From: Candidatus Eisenbergiella merdigallinarum
GTDB taxonomy: Bacteria > Bacillota > Clostridia > Lachnospirales > Lachnospiraceae
Assembly: GCA_019119355.1 (NCBI GenBank)
Contig: DWXE01000027.1
Coordinates: forward strand, 1 to 42,777
Reading direction: 5' to 3'
Length of the DNA stretch: 42,777 bases
The translations under genes and the position numbers were made by a program. The notes under the pieces were generated by a model. The model was not told the origin of the DNA, searched no databases, and was given only the letters and a program-made list of their open reading frames with translations. This document shows, one piece after another, positions 24,471 through 31,960 of this stretch (its first letter is position 1; each line of letters begins with the position of its first letter).

Positions 24471-26861
24471 TTAACCCACGATAAAAGTCTCCGGCCTCAT
24501 ATCGTTTTCTTCCAGCAGGCACAGATCCTGCTCCAGCGTCGTCCCTTCCGCCAGCTCCAGAGAATACTGGAACTCCCCGAATCCGGACAGATCCATCTTG
24601 AAGTTGGTCTCCCAGGTGTTGTTCATGATCCAGCTGTACACGGGACGGCGGTTGTTTTCGGGCCGGTTGTCGCACAGCGCGATGGGGTGGTGCCGCATTT
24701 CCCCCATGTAGAGGAGAGGGGTGTCCAGCGTGTTGATCACAGCGCTCCGCCCGTTCTGCCGGTATATGAGGCCCTGATCCGCGATGTAGTATTCCATGTT
24801 GCTGCCGGGCAGCTGATCCACGCCGGGGCGCATGGGAACGCCGCCGTTCTGAATGTAGACCTCCGCGTCCGGAAGGTTCAGGACCAGGGGAAGGTAAACG
24901 CTCTCGATGTCCTCGCTTAAGGTCTTCGCGATCCGGCAGGTGAATTCGATCCGGGGCAGCCCTTTGTACATTTTGATCAGCACGCTGCAGCGGTACGTTC
25001 CCTCCAGCTCGAAAATCAGCTCCGTCCGCGTGAACACCGGGCCGTCATCCAGCACCTTTACGTCCTTCAGCTTTCCCTGAAACTGCTGCGCGTGCCGTCC
25101 CCTGATGTTGCGCCCCAGCAGGCGGCGCTCTTCATAAACGTCCGTCCTGATTTCGGTCCGCTCGTAAACCGGGGTGAAGAACTTCTCCAGGCCGTCCCGC
25201 AGCATCTCAGCGCCCGTCCGTTTGTCCACGAAGGAGGTAACCCCTTCCCCGATCCGCCACCGGATGGAAAACCACTCATTTTCCATTCCATAGGGCAGCC
25301 GGAAGCTTTCGGGATCGTAATCGTTTACGATATCCCGCACTCTTTCCGCACCCACCCAGGCCGTGCGGGTATACAGCGTCCCCGGCTGCGGTGGCTGCTC
25401 CTCATAGAGAAATACCTTCTCCTCCATGGGCTCGAACTCCGATAAAAAGCTCACCAGCACGCCGCGGGGATGGGCGGACAGCTGCACCGGGACCGTCTCC
25501 CCCGTCTTTTCGTCCGTCACCTTCACGGCGGGCAGGCTGATGGTCTCCACATAGAATTCCACCGGAAATACCCGTTTCGTTTTGCTGACGGAAACGGCCT
25601 TCGCCTTTCCGGACAGGTTGTAGTAGCGCAGGATATCCCCCAGCAGATGGCACTGCCTGTTTTTCCTCATGGCCGCCGCCTCGTGCGCCTTCGAAGCGTA
25701 GGCGTTCTTGCGGATATCCAGATTGGTCACCATGGTGTCGTAGGGATTGGTGATGGTGGAGGAATGTCCCCAGGTATGTTCCGCGTACAGCAGGGCGTTT
25801 TCTTCCGTAGTCTCCACCAGTTCTTCGTCCCGGACCCCCGTCTTTTCTTCCAGCCGGTCGCAGATGTGGGAGAGCCTCAGCGCTTCCTTATAATGCTTGA
25901 CGACCCAGGGCGTGCTCCCGGCGCCGTTGCCCCACCAGTCGTTGATCGCTCCCCGGTAGACCGGCGCGTCCGCTGTCTTTTCCCGGATCAGGTCGTAAAG
26001 CTCCTGCAGCGTCACCATCTGCAGGCGGACCTCCTCCCCGTAGAGGCGGTTGAATTCCTCCGCCACGGCGGCGATGGCCGGATTGACCGGAGCGTTGTCG
26101 GAAAAGACGCCGGAGACGCTGGCGATATAGAAATCGTACGGATAGCCGCTCTCCTCGTACTCCGCGATGCTGGCCGTCAGGTTTTGATGGAGCCGCTGCA
26201 TGGGCTCCCCGGAGCCGTCCCTGCCGAAGTAGTTCTCCGTCATGAAGTTCACGTTCTTCGAGAAGACGATGCCCAGGGCATTCCCCAGGTTATAATGCTC
26301 TCCGCTCCATACCAGCATCCGTTTCCCTTCCTCATTTTCCCAGAAGAACGGGCGCTGGTTCTGATACAGCGGGTACATCCCGTGGTGGGTATGGATGTTC
26401 ATGTATAAAAATTCGATGCCGTTTCGGAGCATGGCGTCCCGGGCTCCCAGGGAGATCCCGTTGATGTCCGCGCACATGGCGGTCCTGACCCGGAATCCCT
26501 CCCGCGCGAAGCCGTCCACAAATTTCGCCGTCCTGTGCTCCAGCATCCCGGCGTCCACCAGGTCGTTGAAATTCAGCCAGTTGGCGGAAATCCCGATGGA
26601 GCCCTCCCTCACCAGCCGGAAGAAGTCCCTCTTTTCTTCGGAGGAGGCGATCTCGAAAAACCGTTCCACGCAGTAGGCCGTTTCGCAGTTCCATTTCAGG
26701 TTTTTCAGGGGAAGGCCCTCCGTCTCTCCCCGTTTGATCAGCTCCACGGCCGTGCGGATGTTCTGGGCCTGATTATAGATGACCCGCTCCTGCAGATCCG
26801 TGTATCCCACGTCCGTGTGGGAATGATGTACGATATAGACGTTTCGAATCCGTTTTCCCAT
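24471..26861 (-). CDS. Glycoside hydrolase family 38-type alpha-mannosidase
   Basis: A 796-residue enzyme expected to hydrolyse alpha-mannosides. The GH38 N-terminal barrel starts with the zinc ligands in HHSHTDVGYT (His15, Asp17). The candidate nucleophile is Asp132 in CADINGIS, which replaces the usual DPFG. A later zinc histidine is in AEHTWGHSS (about 395-403). The C-terminal half is beta-rich, as in the family. There is no signal peptide, so it is cytoplasmic and would act on imported glycans. It is transcribed divergently from an AraC regulator. The sequence is diverged from textbook GH38, so a related specificity is possible. Confidence 0.8.
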   Translation of the reverse strand: MGKRIRNVYIVHHSHTDVGYTDLQERVIYNQAQNIRTAVELIKRGETEGLPLKNLKWNCETAYCVERFFEIASSEEKRDFFRLVREGSIGISANWLNFNDLVDAGMLEHRTAKFVDGFAREGFRVRTAMCADINGISLGARDAMLRNGIEFLYMNIHTHHGMYPLYQNQRPFFWENEEGKRMLVWSGEHYNLGNALGIVFSKNVNFMTENYFGRDGSGEPMQRLHQNLTASIAEYEESGYPYDFYIASVSGVFSDNAPVNPAIAAVAEEFNRLYGEEVRLQMVTLQELYDLIREKTADAPVYRGAINDWWGNGAGSTPWVVKHYKEALRLSHICDRLEEKTGVRDEELVETTEENALLYAEHTWGHSSTITNPYDTMVTNLDIRKNAYASKAHEAAAMRKNRQCHLLGDILRYYNLSGKAKAVSVSKTKRVFPVEFYVETISLPAVKVTDEKTGETVPVQLSAHPRGVLVSFLSEFEPMEEKVFLYEEQPPQPGTLYTRTAWVGAERVRDIVNDYDPESFRLPYGMENEWFSIRWRIGEGVTSFVDKRTGAEMLRDGLEKFFTPVYERTEIRTDVYEERRLLGRNIRGRHAQQFQGKLKDVKVLDDGPVFTRTELIFELEGTYRCSVLIKMYKGLPRIEFTCRIAKTLSEDIESVYLPLVLNLPDAEVYIQNGGVPMRPGVDQLPGSNMEYYIADQGLIYRQNGRSAVINTLDTPLLYMGEMRHHPIALCDNRPENNRRPVYSWIMNNTWETNFKMDLSGFGEFQYSLELAEGTTLEQDLCLLEENDMRPETFIVG

Positions 26862-26894
26862 GGTTTGAAATTCTCCTCAAATGTCTTTTTTTGT

Positions 26895-26908
26895 GCTATA
26901 ATTTCCCC
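26895..26908 (+). promoter_or_regulatory. Extended -10 promoter of the AraC gene
   Basis: A perfect TATAAT preceded by TGC lies in the divergent region (around 26899-26904), about 85 bases before the AraC ATG. No strong -35 is visible. The GH38 promoter on the other strand was not resolved. Confidence 0.45.
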
Positions 26909-26986
26909 GAATCCCTTCGGCGGCTTCGCCGTCCGAAACGACCGTATTCTGATGGAGCCCGCCCGCGCTCCGGAATGGAGATTGAT

Positions 26987-27820
26987 ATGACCGAATCCCT
27001 GCTCCTGCAAACCCGCCTCCGGGAACTCACCGTCAATCTGGAGAGGGTTCACCTGCTCTCCTGCGACGAGAACTGGAGGTGCGACAGGTTCGTGGCCCCC
27101 TACAGCAGCATCGGGCTGATCCTGGAAGGGGAGGGCACCATGCGGGCCGACGGCGACGAAATCCATCCGTCCAGAAGCCAGCTGTATCTGCTGCCCGCCG
27201 GGACCACCCAGTCCTTTTTCACCGATCCCCACCGGCCCTACCGGAAATATTACTGCCACTTTACGGCGGCCTGCCCGGGCGGCGGGCTGTTCGAGCTGCT
27301 CCGCTTTCCTCTCTGCGTGGACGCGGCTGACTTTCAGACCGCCGCCGGGCTGTTCGGGCGGATGATCCGGGCCTGGAACGGCCAGGATCCCCTCTCCTGC
27401 ATCAGGGCCAGCCAGGCCGTCCTGGATCTGCTGGTCTATTACATGGAGTGCTGTCCCGCCGGAAGCATCCTTCCCTCCCGCAGCGAACTGGACTCTCCCT
27501 TAAGCCGCGCGGCCCGTTTCGCAGAAGACCATCTGGATCAGTCGGTCACCGTGGCGAAGATGGCCGAAGTGGCGGGCTACCATCCCGCGCACTTCACCAG
27601 GCTGTTCCAGCAGTGGATGGGCCTTTCCCCCGTGCAGTTCATCATCCGTAAAAAGACCGAAGCAGCCATCCGCCAGCTGACCGCCACCTCCCTGCCGATT
27701 TCCTCCATCGCGGAATCCCTGGGGTTCGGAAGCCAGTTCTATTTCAGCAATTTCTTCAAAAAGCAGACCGGCATGACCCCTTCGGAATACCGCAGCGCCT
27801 TTTCCCGCCCGCATTCCTGA
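26987..27820 (+). CDS. AraC family transcriptional regulator
   Basis: A 277-residue regulator. The N-terminal cupin-like sensor domain (about 20-110) has the GLILEGEGTMRADGD strand pattern. The C-terminal double HTH (about 180-277) shows TVAKMAEVAGYHPAHFTRLF and the AraC signature SIAESLGFGSQFYFSNFFKK. I chose the ATG at 26987, with GGAG six bases upstream; a frame from 26891 lacks a ribosome site. It is divergent from the GH38 gene across a short intergenic region and so probably activates it in response to a sugar. Confidence 0.88.
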   Translation: MTESLLLQTRLRELTVNLERVHLLSCDENWRCDRFVAPYSSIGLILEGEGTMRADGDEIHPSRSQLYLLPAGTTQSFFTDPHRPYRKYYCHFTAACPGGGLFELLRFPLCVDAADFQTAAGLFGRMIRAWNGQDPLSCIRASQAVLDLLVYYMECCPAGSILPSRSELDSPLSRAARFAEDHLDQSVTVAKMAEVAGYHPAHFTRLFQQWMGLSPVQFIIRKKTEAAIRQLTATSLPISSIAESLGFGSQFYFSNFFKKQTGMTPSEYRSAFSRPHS

Positions 27821-27920
27821 CCGGTTCCATCCTGCACAGCATAGCACTTCCGGGCGGGAAAGAACATGCGATTTTTTGCCCGGAATATACGATTTTCGCG
27901 GAAAAGACGGCATAAAATTG

Positions 27921-27962
27921 GGGTATCGCAACATCGTCCGATCCGGTGATTTCGCGATACCC
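27921..27962 (+). terminator. Probable (bidirectional) terminator after the AraC gene
   Basis: Perfect 9-base arms GGGTATCGC (27921-27929) and GCGATACCC (27954-27962) are followed on the plus strand by TCCGCCTTTTT. On the minus strand CCAATTTTAT follows, so it may also stop the murI-DUF1934 transcript. Confidence 0.55.
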
Positions 27963-27986
27963 TCCGCCTTTTTGCGATATGCTTTT

Positions 27987-28002
27987 CGGCGGCAAACCGC
28001 CG
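27987..28002. repeat. Short GC hairpin downstream of the DUF1934 gene
   Basis: Arms CGGCGG and CCGCCG flank a CAAA tetraloop, 18 bases past the stop of the minus-strand DUF1934 gene. No T-run follows directly on that strand; it may protect the mRNA end or pair with the terminator next to it. Confidence 0.4.
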
Positions 28003-28019
28003 CCCCTCCAAAAGCCGGA

Positions 28020-28505
28020 TCAGGATCCGATCCATTCCTCCGATTCCCCTCTCTCCTCGTCGAAAAAGTCGAACCGTTCCCCGCCCTTTTCCCGAACCTC
28101 GATCCGGATATGGCAGTCCGCCACGTACTGATAATTGGCCTCCAGGGCATAGTCCACCTCGACGCAGAGAGCGCGTTCCGTCGCCCGGCATTCCACCCGG
28201 TCCGTATCCAGGCCGATGGTCATGGATCCGTAGGGCGTCTGATAACGGGTCAGCGTCTTTTTCCCCTGCGAAAAATTCATCTGAACGTTCAGCAGTCCCT
28301 TCCGGGTCAGCGTCATCTCCCCTTCCCGGATGCGGATCACGCTCCTGGCCGGCTCCCGGAAATCCTCCATATATTCGTCGTAGAGCAGAAAATGGCTGCC
28401 GTTTCGAAAAAAATATTCCCCCTGCTGCACGGTTTCGATGTTGTCCTCCGCCTCATCCTCCAGAAACTGCAGGCCGCGGATTGAGATCATCACATCTCTC
28501 GTCAT
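28020..28505 (-). CDS. DUF1934 family beta-barrel protein (YwiB-like)
   Basis: A 161-residue calycin-like beta-barrel protein. It starts MTRDVMISIRGLQFLED and has the alternating strand pattern of DUF1934, with LYDEYMEDF, TRYQTPYGSMTIGLDT and VDYALEANYQYVADCHIRIEV. The ATG at 28505 matches the usual N-terminus of the family; a TTG at 28514 overlapping the murI stop is the alternative. It directly follows murI, and the family is commonly found with cell wall or arginyl-tRNA synthetase genes. Function is unknown. It is probably the last gene of the ispE operon. Confidence 0.85.
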   Translation of the reverse strand: MTRDVMISIRGLQFLEDEAEDNIETVQQGEYFFRNGSHFLLYDEYMEDFREPARSVIRIREGEMTLTRKGLLNVQMNFSQGKKTLTRYQTPYGSMTIGLDTDRVECRATERALCVEVDYALEANYQYVADCHIRIEVREKGGERFDFFDEERGESEEWIGS

Positions 28506-28510
28506 GGTTT

Positions 28511-29344
28511 TCAATATTCCTCTATATGTATCACTTTCGCGCTCAGCACCCCGTATTTCACGATGGAGTTGGCGATATGGATGAACTTTTCCGCCGCGTC
28601 GCTGACGAAGAAGCGGTACTGGTTCGTTCCCAGCCCAGGCGCTACCGGGTTGTACAGTTCCTTTTCCACCAGGAGCTCCTTCAGTTCCCGGGCCGTCTCA
28701 TAGGCCGGATTGACGAGCCTGACGCCCTCCCCCATGATCCTTCCGATGGTGGAACGGATCAGCGGGTAGTGGGTGCATCCCAGCACCAGCGTGTCGATGC
28801 CGCTGTCGATCAGCTCGTTCAGATAGCGCATGGCGATCTCGTCCGTCACCGGATCCTGCCAGAGCCCTTCTTCCACCAGGTGCACGAAGAGGGGGCAGGC
28901 CTTTCCCATCACCTCCGCATCCGGCTTCAGCTTCCGGATATATTCGGTATAGATGCCGCTGCCGATGGTCCCTTCCGTGCCGATCACCCCGATCTTTCCG
29001 TTCCTGGTCTCATCCGCGGCCACCTTCGCCCCGGGTTTGATCACCCCGATGACGGGGATGTCGATCTCCTGTTCCAGCTCATCCAGCGCGTAGGCGCTGG
29101 CCGTGTTGCAGGCCACCACGATGGCCTTCACCTGCATCGTCTGCAGAAAGCGGACGATCTGCCTGGAATAGCGGATCACCGTATCCTTCGACTTGCTGCC
29201 GTAGGGCGTCCGGGCCGTATCCCCGAAATAGACCATCTTCTCATTGGGAATCTGGTTCATGATCTCCCTGGCTACGGTCAGCCCGCCCACTCCCGAATCG
29301 AAGACCCCGATGGGCATCTGACGAATCATTTCCACTTTGTTCAT
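28511..29344 (-). CDS. murI: Glutamate racemase
   Basis: MurI interconverts L- and D-glutamate, supplying D-Glu for peptidoglycan. The 277-residue protein has the substrate-binding FDSGVGG motif near the N-terminus and the two catalytic cysteines, Cys79 in VVACNTAS and Cys190 in LGCTHYPL. It is complete. I took the ATG at 29344 with AAGGA just upstream; a TTG at 29362 is also possible. Its 5' end overlaps the preceding membrane-protein ORF by about 100 bases in another frame, which is unusual. Confidence 0.95.
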   Translation of the reverse strand: MNKVEMIRQMPIGVFDSGVGGLTVAREIMNQIPNEKMVYFGDTARTPYGSKSKDTVIRYSRQIVRFLQTMQVKAIVVACNTASAYALDELEQEIDIPVIGVIKPGAKVAADETRNGKIGVIGTEGTIGSGIYTEYIRKLKPDAEVMGKACPLFVHLVEEGLWQDPVTDEIAMRYLNELIDSGIDTLVLGCTHYPLIRSTIGRIMGEGVRLVNPAYETARELKELLVEKELYNPVAPGLGTNQYRFFVSDAAEKFIHIANSIVKYGVLSAKVIHIEEY

Positions 29345-29615
29345 AGACTTCCTTTTCTCCAAACCATTCTTCTATTTCATCCAGCAGGGCGAAACGGATC
29401 CTGACTTCTCCCGGATCCGCGTTCAAAAGAGCACCGTAATCCTCCAGCGGGTCCCTTTCCGAAGCGCCGTCCCCCTCTTTTGCCTCCACCGCCCGGTACG
29501 TGTCCCCGGTCAGGGCGAACTGGGGATACAAAAGCCCCCAGAACATCAGCGCCGCAAGGAGGGCCGCCCCCGAACCGCCGCCCCCGTTTTTTCTTTTTTC
29601 CCGATCCCTTCGCAT
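29241..29615 (-). CDS. Small single-pass membrane protein of unknown function, overlapping murI
   Basis: A 124-residue ORF. It has a basic N-terminus (MRRDREKRKN), one hydrophobic segment (about 16-36, ALLAALMFWGLLYPQFAL) and an acidic extracytoplasmic part with GALLNADPGEVRIRFALLDEIEEWFGE. GGGAG lies eight bases before the ATG at 29615. The last 34 residues overlap murI in another frame and look compositionally odd (Ser/Asp/Arg/Gly-rich). The first 90 residues are therefore credible while the tail may be shadow. I do not recognise a named family. The placing between a gntR gene and murI suggests a cell-envelope role. Confidence 0.6.
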   Translation of the reverse strand: MRRDREKRKNGGGGSGAALLAALMFWGLLYPQFALTGDTYRAVEAKEGDGASERDPLEDYGALLNADPGEVRIRFALLDEIEEWFGEKEVYEQSGNDSSDAHRGLRFGSGRADRSQGDHEPDSQ

Positions 29616-29686
29616 CCGCCGCACTCCCTTCTCCCGTGATGGTTCTCTGAAAAAAGCATGGCCCCTGCGAAAGGCTTTTATACATT

Positions 29687-30367
29687 TTATTTCCGCTTCC
29701 GGTCGGAAATCATCTGGATCACCGTTTTTTCCTGGTTGTCGATATGGGCCTTGATCGCCCTGGCCCCCGTCTCCGGATCCCGGTCCCGGATGGCTTCGTA
29801 AATCGTCCTGTGTTCCCGGATCAGCCGTTCATAGCTTCCCCCGTCCTTGACGTATTCCAGGCGGTAACGGTACATCTGCTGGGACAGGTTGCTGACCATC
29901 TGCATCAGCCTGGCGTTCCCGCTGGCCACGAGGATGATGTCGTGCAGCGCCACGTCCGCCTTTGCCACCTGGTTCGCATCGCCCCGCTTCGTCTCCCTCT
30001 CAAAAGCGTCGCAGGCCTCCCTGAGCTGTTCCAGCTGCGAGGGCGCGATCCGCTCGCAGGCCAGCTCCACGGCCAGCGCGTCCAGCGCCCGCCGCACCTC
30101 CAGCACGTCCCGTAGGCTCTTTTCCGTAATCTGCGCCACCTCCGCCCCCCGCCTGGGGATCATGGTCACGAGCCCCTCCAGTTCCAGCTTGCGGATGGCT
30201 TCCCGGATGGGCGTCCTGGAAACTCCCAGCTTATCCGCCAGATGGATTTCCATCAGCCGCTCCCCGGGCTTTAACTCCCCCGTCAGGATGCTCTGGCGCA
30301 GGGTGTTGAATACCACGTCCCGCAGGGGCAGGTATTCGTTGTCCTTCTCTCTTCCAAATTCATTCAT
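29687..30367 (-). CDS. GntR family (FadR subfamily) transcriptional regulator
   Basis: A 226-residue regulator with an N-terminal winged helix (about 14-75: LRDVVFNTLRQSILTGELKPGERL, then the recognition region GVSRTPIREAIRKLELEGLV). The C-terminal all-helical FCD ligand domain (about 85-220) has the metal-ligand pattern with DVALHDIIL and EHRTIYEAI. The ATG at 30367 follows AGGA by five bases and overlaps the end of ispE by about eight bases. It sits inside the ispE-murI operon. TGTATACA-type palindromes lie near that operon's promoter, so autoregulation is possible. The ligand is unknown. Confidence 0.9.
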   Translation of the reverse strand: MNEFGREKDNEYLPLRDVVFNTLRQSILTGELKPGERLMEIHLADKLGVSRTPIREAIRKLELEGLVTMIPRRGAEVAQITEKSLRDVLEVRRALDALAVELACERIAPSQLEQLREACDAFERETKRGDANQVAKADVALHDIILVASGNARLMQMVSNLSQQMYRYRLEYVKDGGSYERLIREHRTIYEAIRDRDPETGARAIKAHIDNQEKTVIQMISDRKRK

Positions 30368-30374
30368 GTTTTTC

Positions 30375-31238
30375 CTATTCCGCAAATCCCGTCAGAAACA
30401 CCTGCTTTGCCAGCCCCCGGCCTTTCAGCTCCCCATAAGCCCTTTCGGCGGTTTCCCTCTCTTCGTAGACGCCGAATACCGTAGGGCCGCTGCCGCTCAT
30501 CAGCGCGTTGAGCGCTCCCCGTTCCTTCAAAAAGGCCTTGATTTCCTCCACCACCGGATAGCGGCCAACGGTGACGGTTTCCAGCACGTTTTCCATCCGA
30601 GCCGCGATCCCCTTCAGATCTTTGTTCCGGATACAGCGCACCATGCCGTCGATGTCCGGGTGCGCGGGCAGGGCGTCCGCCCGCAGGTTGGAATAGACGA
30701 AAGCGGTGGAAACGTCGATGTCCGGTTTCGCGATGACCAGAAACGCGGCCGGGGGCGCGGGCAGGGGGGTCAGCCGTTCCCCGATCCCTTCGGCCAGCGC
30801 CGTCCCTCCCATCAGGCAATAGGGGACGTCCGCGCCGATCTTCACGCCCAGCCGCTGTTTTTCTTCCAGGGAAAGCCCCAGGGAAAAAAGGCGGTCCATC
30901 CCGTGAATGGCGGCCGCGGCGTCCGCGCTGCCACCCGCCATCCCGGCCGCCATGGGAATCCGCTTCTCCAGCTCGACGGCGACCCCCTGCCGGATCCCGA
31001 AGACGTCCTTCATGAGCCTGACCGCGCGCCAGATCAGGTTGCTTTCGTCTCCCGGAAGCTCCTCTTTGTCCGTCGAAAGGCGGATCCCGTCTTCTTCCAG
31101 CTTCCGAAACCGGAGGACATCGCGGATGTCCACCGTCTGCATCACCATTTTCACCTCATGATACCCGTCCTCCCGGCGGCGCAGCACATCCAGGCCCAAA
31201 TTGATCTTCGCCCTGGCCTCCAGTCTGATTTCGTCCAT
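30375..31238 (-). CDS. ispE: 4-(cytidine 5'-diphospho)-2-C-methyl-D-erythritol kinase
   Basis: IspE phosphorylates CDP-ME in the MEP pathway of isoprenoid synthesis. The 287-residue protein starts with the conserved ARAKINLGLDV (Lys11) and has the GHMP-kinase ATP loop PMAAGMAGGSADAAAA (about 95-110). It continues with GADVPYCLMGGTALAEGIGE and MSGSGPTVFG. It is complete. The ATG at 31238 is chosen for AGGAGG six bases upstream; a longer frame to 31268 runs into the promoter region. It is the first gene of the ispE-gntR-membrane protein-murI-DUF1934 operon. Confidence 0.95.
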   Translation of the reverse strand: MDEIRLEARAKINLGLDVLRRREDGYHEVKMVMQTVDIRDVLRFRKLEEDGIRLSTDKEELPGDESNLIWRAVRLMKDVFGIRQGVAVELEKRIPMAAGMAGGSADAAAAIHGMDRLFSLGLSLEEKQRLGVKIGADVPYCLMGGTALAEGIGERLTPLPAPPAAFLVIAKPDIDVSTAFVYSNLRADALPAHPDIDGMVRCIRNKDLKGIAARMENVLETVTVGRYPVVEEIKAFLKERGALNALMSGSGPTVFGVYEERETAERAYGELKGRGLAKQVFLTGFAE

Positions 31239-31259
31239 TTCGCCCCTCCTTTTGTATTT

Positions 31260-31290
31260 TGTATACACTGATTGTACTTAATTCTATACA
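31260..31290. promoter_or_regulatory. Possible GntR operator near the ispE promoter
   Basis: A perfect TGTATACA (31260-31267) and a CTATACA half-site (31284-31290) lie downstream of and across the -10 box. FadR-type GntR proteins often bind such TGTATACA-like palindromes, and a gntR gene is the next gene in the operon. Weak evidence. Confidence 0.35.
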
Positions 31291-31309
31291 ATCCGGAGGG
31301 GTTTGTCAA
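31281..31309 (-). promoter_or_regulatory. Sigma-A promoter of the ispE operon
   Basis: On the minus strand a perfect TTGACA (31309-31304) and TAGAAT (31286-31281) are exactly 17 bases apart, 43 bases before the ispE ATG. Confidence 0.8.
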
Positions 31310-31379
31310 TGCGCGCGCGGGGGACGGTAGTTTTCATTCAGTCATATTCCTATTTCTCACCTGTCCATTCCACGAATAA

Positions 31380-31691
31380 ACCCGGCATGATTCTCGGGCC
31401 GGCCAGTACGCTGGCACTAAAGGGAATACCGATGAGGCGATTGAACTGATGGAAAGAGGATTGCCCCTTTCCATCAACGAGAAGAAAAAAGCGACGATAC
31501 GGGCGGCATTGTGCTTCCTGTACCGAAAAGTCGGCATGGCAGACCGGGCAAACCGGCTGGCATCCGGGCTGCCGCACGCGAGGGAGAGCAGAGAGGTGAT
31601 CCAACCGCTGATTCAGCAGGAACTCAGCGACTCTGAACTCGACGAAAACATAAAGGCCATCCTCCCCGGCGACGGAAAGGAACTCTGGTAA
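31380..31691 (+). pseudogene. C-terminal remnant of a regulator-like (XRE/TPR type) protein
   Basis: An open frame from just after a TAA at 31377 to TAA at 31689. It reads DEAIELMERGLPLSIN, KATIRAALCFLYRKVG, MADRANRLASGLPHARESRE and IQPLIQQELSDSELDENIK. The helical repeat pattern and the closing motif look like the C-terminus of HTH/TPR-type regulators of Lachnospiraceae. There is no ribosome site before the ATG at 31449 and no N-terminal HTH, so it is a truncated remnant. The assignment is from memory of the family's tail only. Confidence 0.5.
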
Positions 31692-31826
31692 TCCGCAAAG
31701 GCGACCGATCGTCAATCGTCAGAAGCGAAAGAACAGAACATCGACATGTCCGAATTGAATCCCAAACGATTGTTAAAGGGTGCTGCACCGAGGCTGATTG
31801 ACGAACGGCAGCTCGCTCCAAACAAC
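31692..31826 (+). pseudogene. Fragment of an AAA_14/DUF4143-type ATPase
   Basis: Directly after the previous stop, and in the same frame, a 45-codon segment contains LNPKRLLKGAAPRLIDERQLAP. This matches the characteristic block of DUF4143/AAA_14 ATPases (typically G..PRLIDEWQ.AP.lWD). The Walker A region upstream and the rest of the protein are missing, and homology stops after the LAP segment. It is a short internal relic. Confidence 0.5.
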
Positions 31827-31886
31827 AAATCCACTACCATAGACAACACCTCCGGAGCTCCTTTTCCTCCTGTACCCGCAACGGAA

Positions 31887-31950
31887 AATGCACATACAGA
31901 CTCCGTCCCAGCTCCGCCTTTAAAAAGGCCTGAGTCCCTGTATGTGCATT
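31887..31950. terminator. Nested hairpin, probable bidirectional terminator
   Basis: The outer arms AATGCACATACAG (31887-31899) and CTGTATGTGCATT (31938-31950) are perfect. Inside the loop lies a second hairpin, GCCTTT-AA-AAAGGC (31916-31929), plus near-pairing GACTC/GAGTC. TTCTTTTTC follows on the plus strand and TTTTCC on the minus strand. It lies 11 bases past the trehalose hydrolase stop and so probably ends that operon. Confidence 0.65.
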
Positions 31951-31960
31951 TCTTTTTCAA

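Noticed and set aside
31712..31960. 82-codon minus-strand ORF after treC
   Set aside because: It runs through the nested hairpin and opposite the AAA_14 fragment; no recognisable domain.
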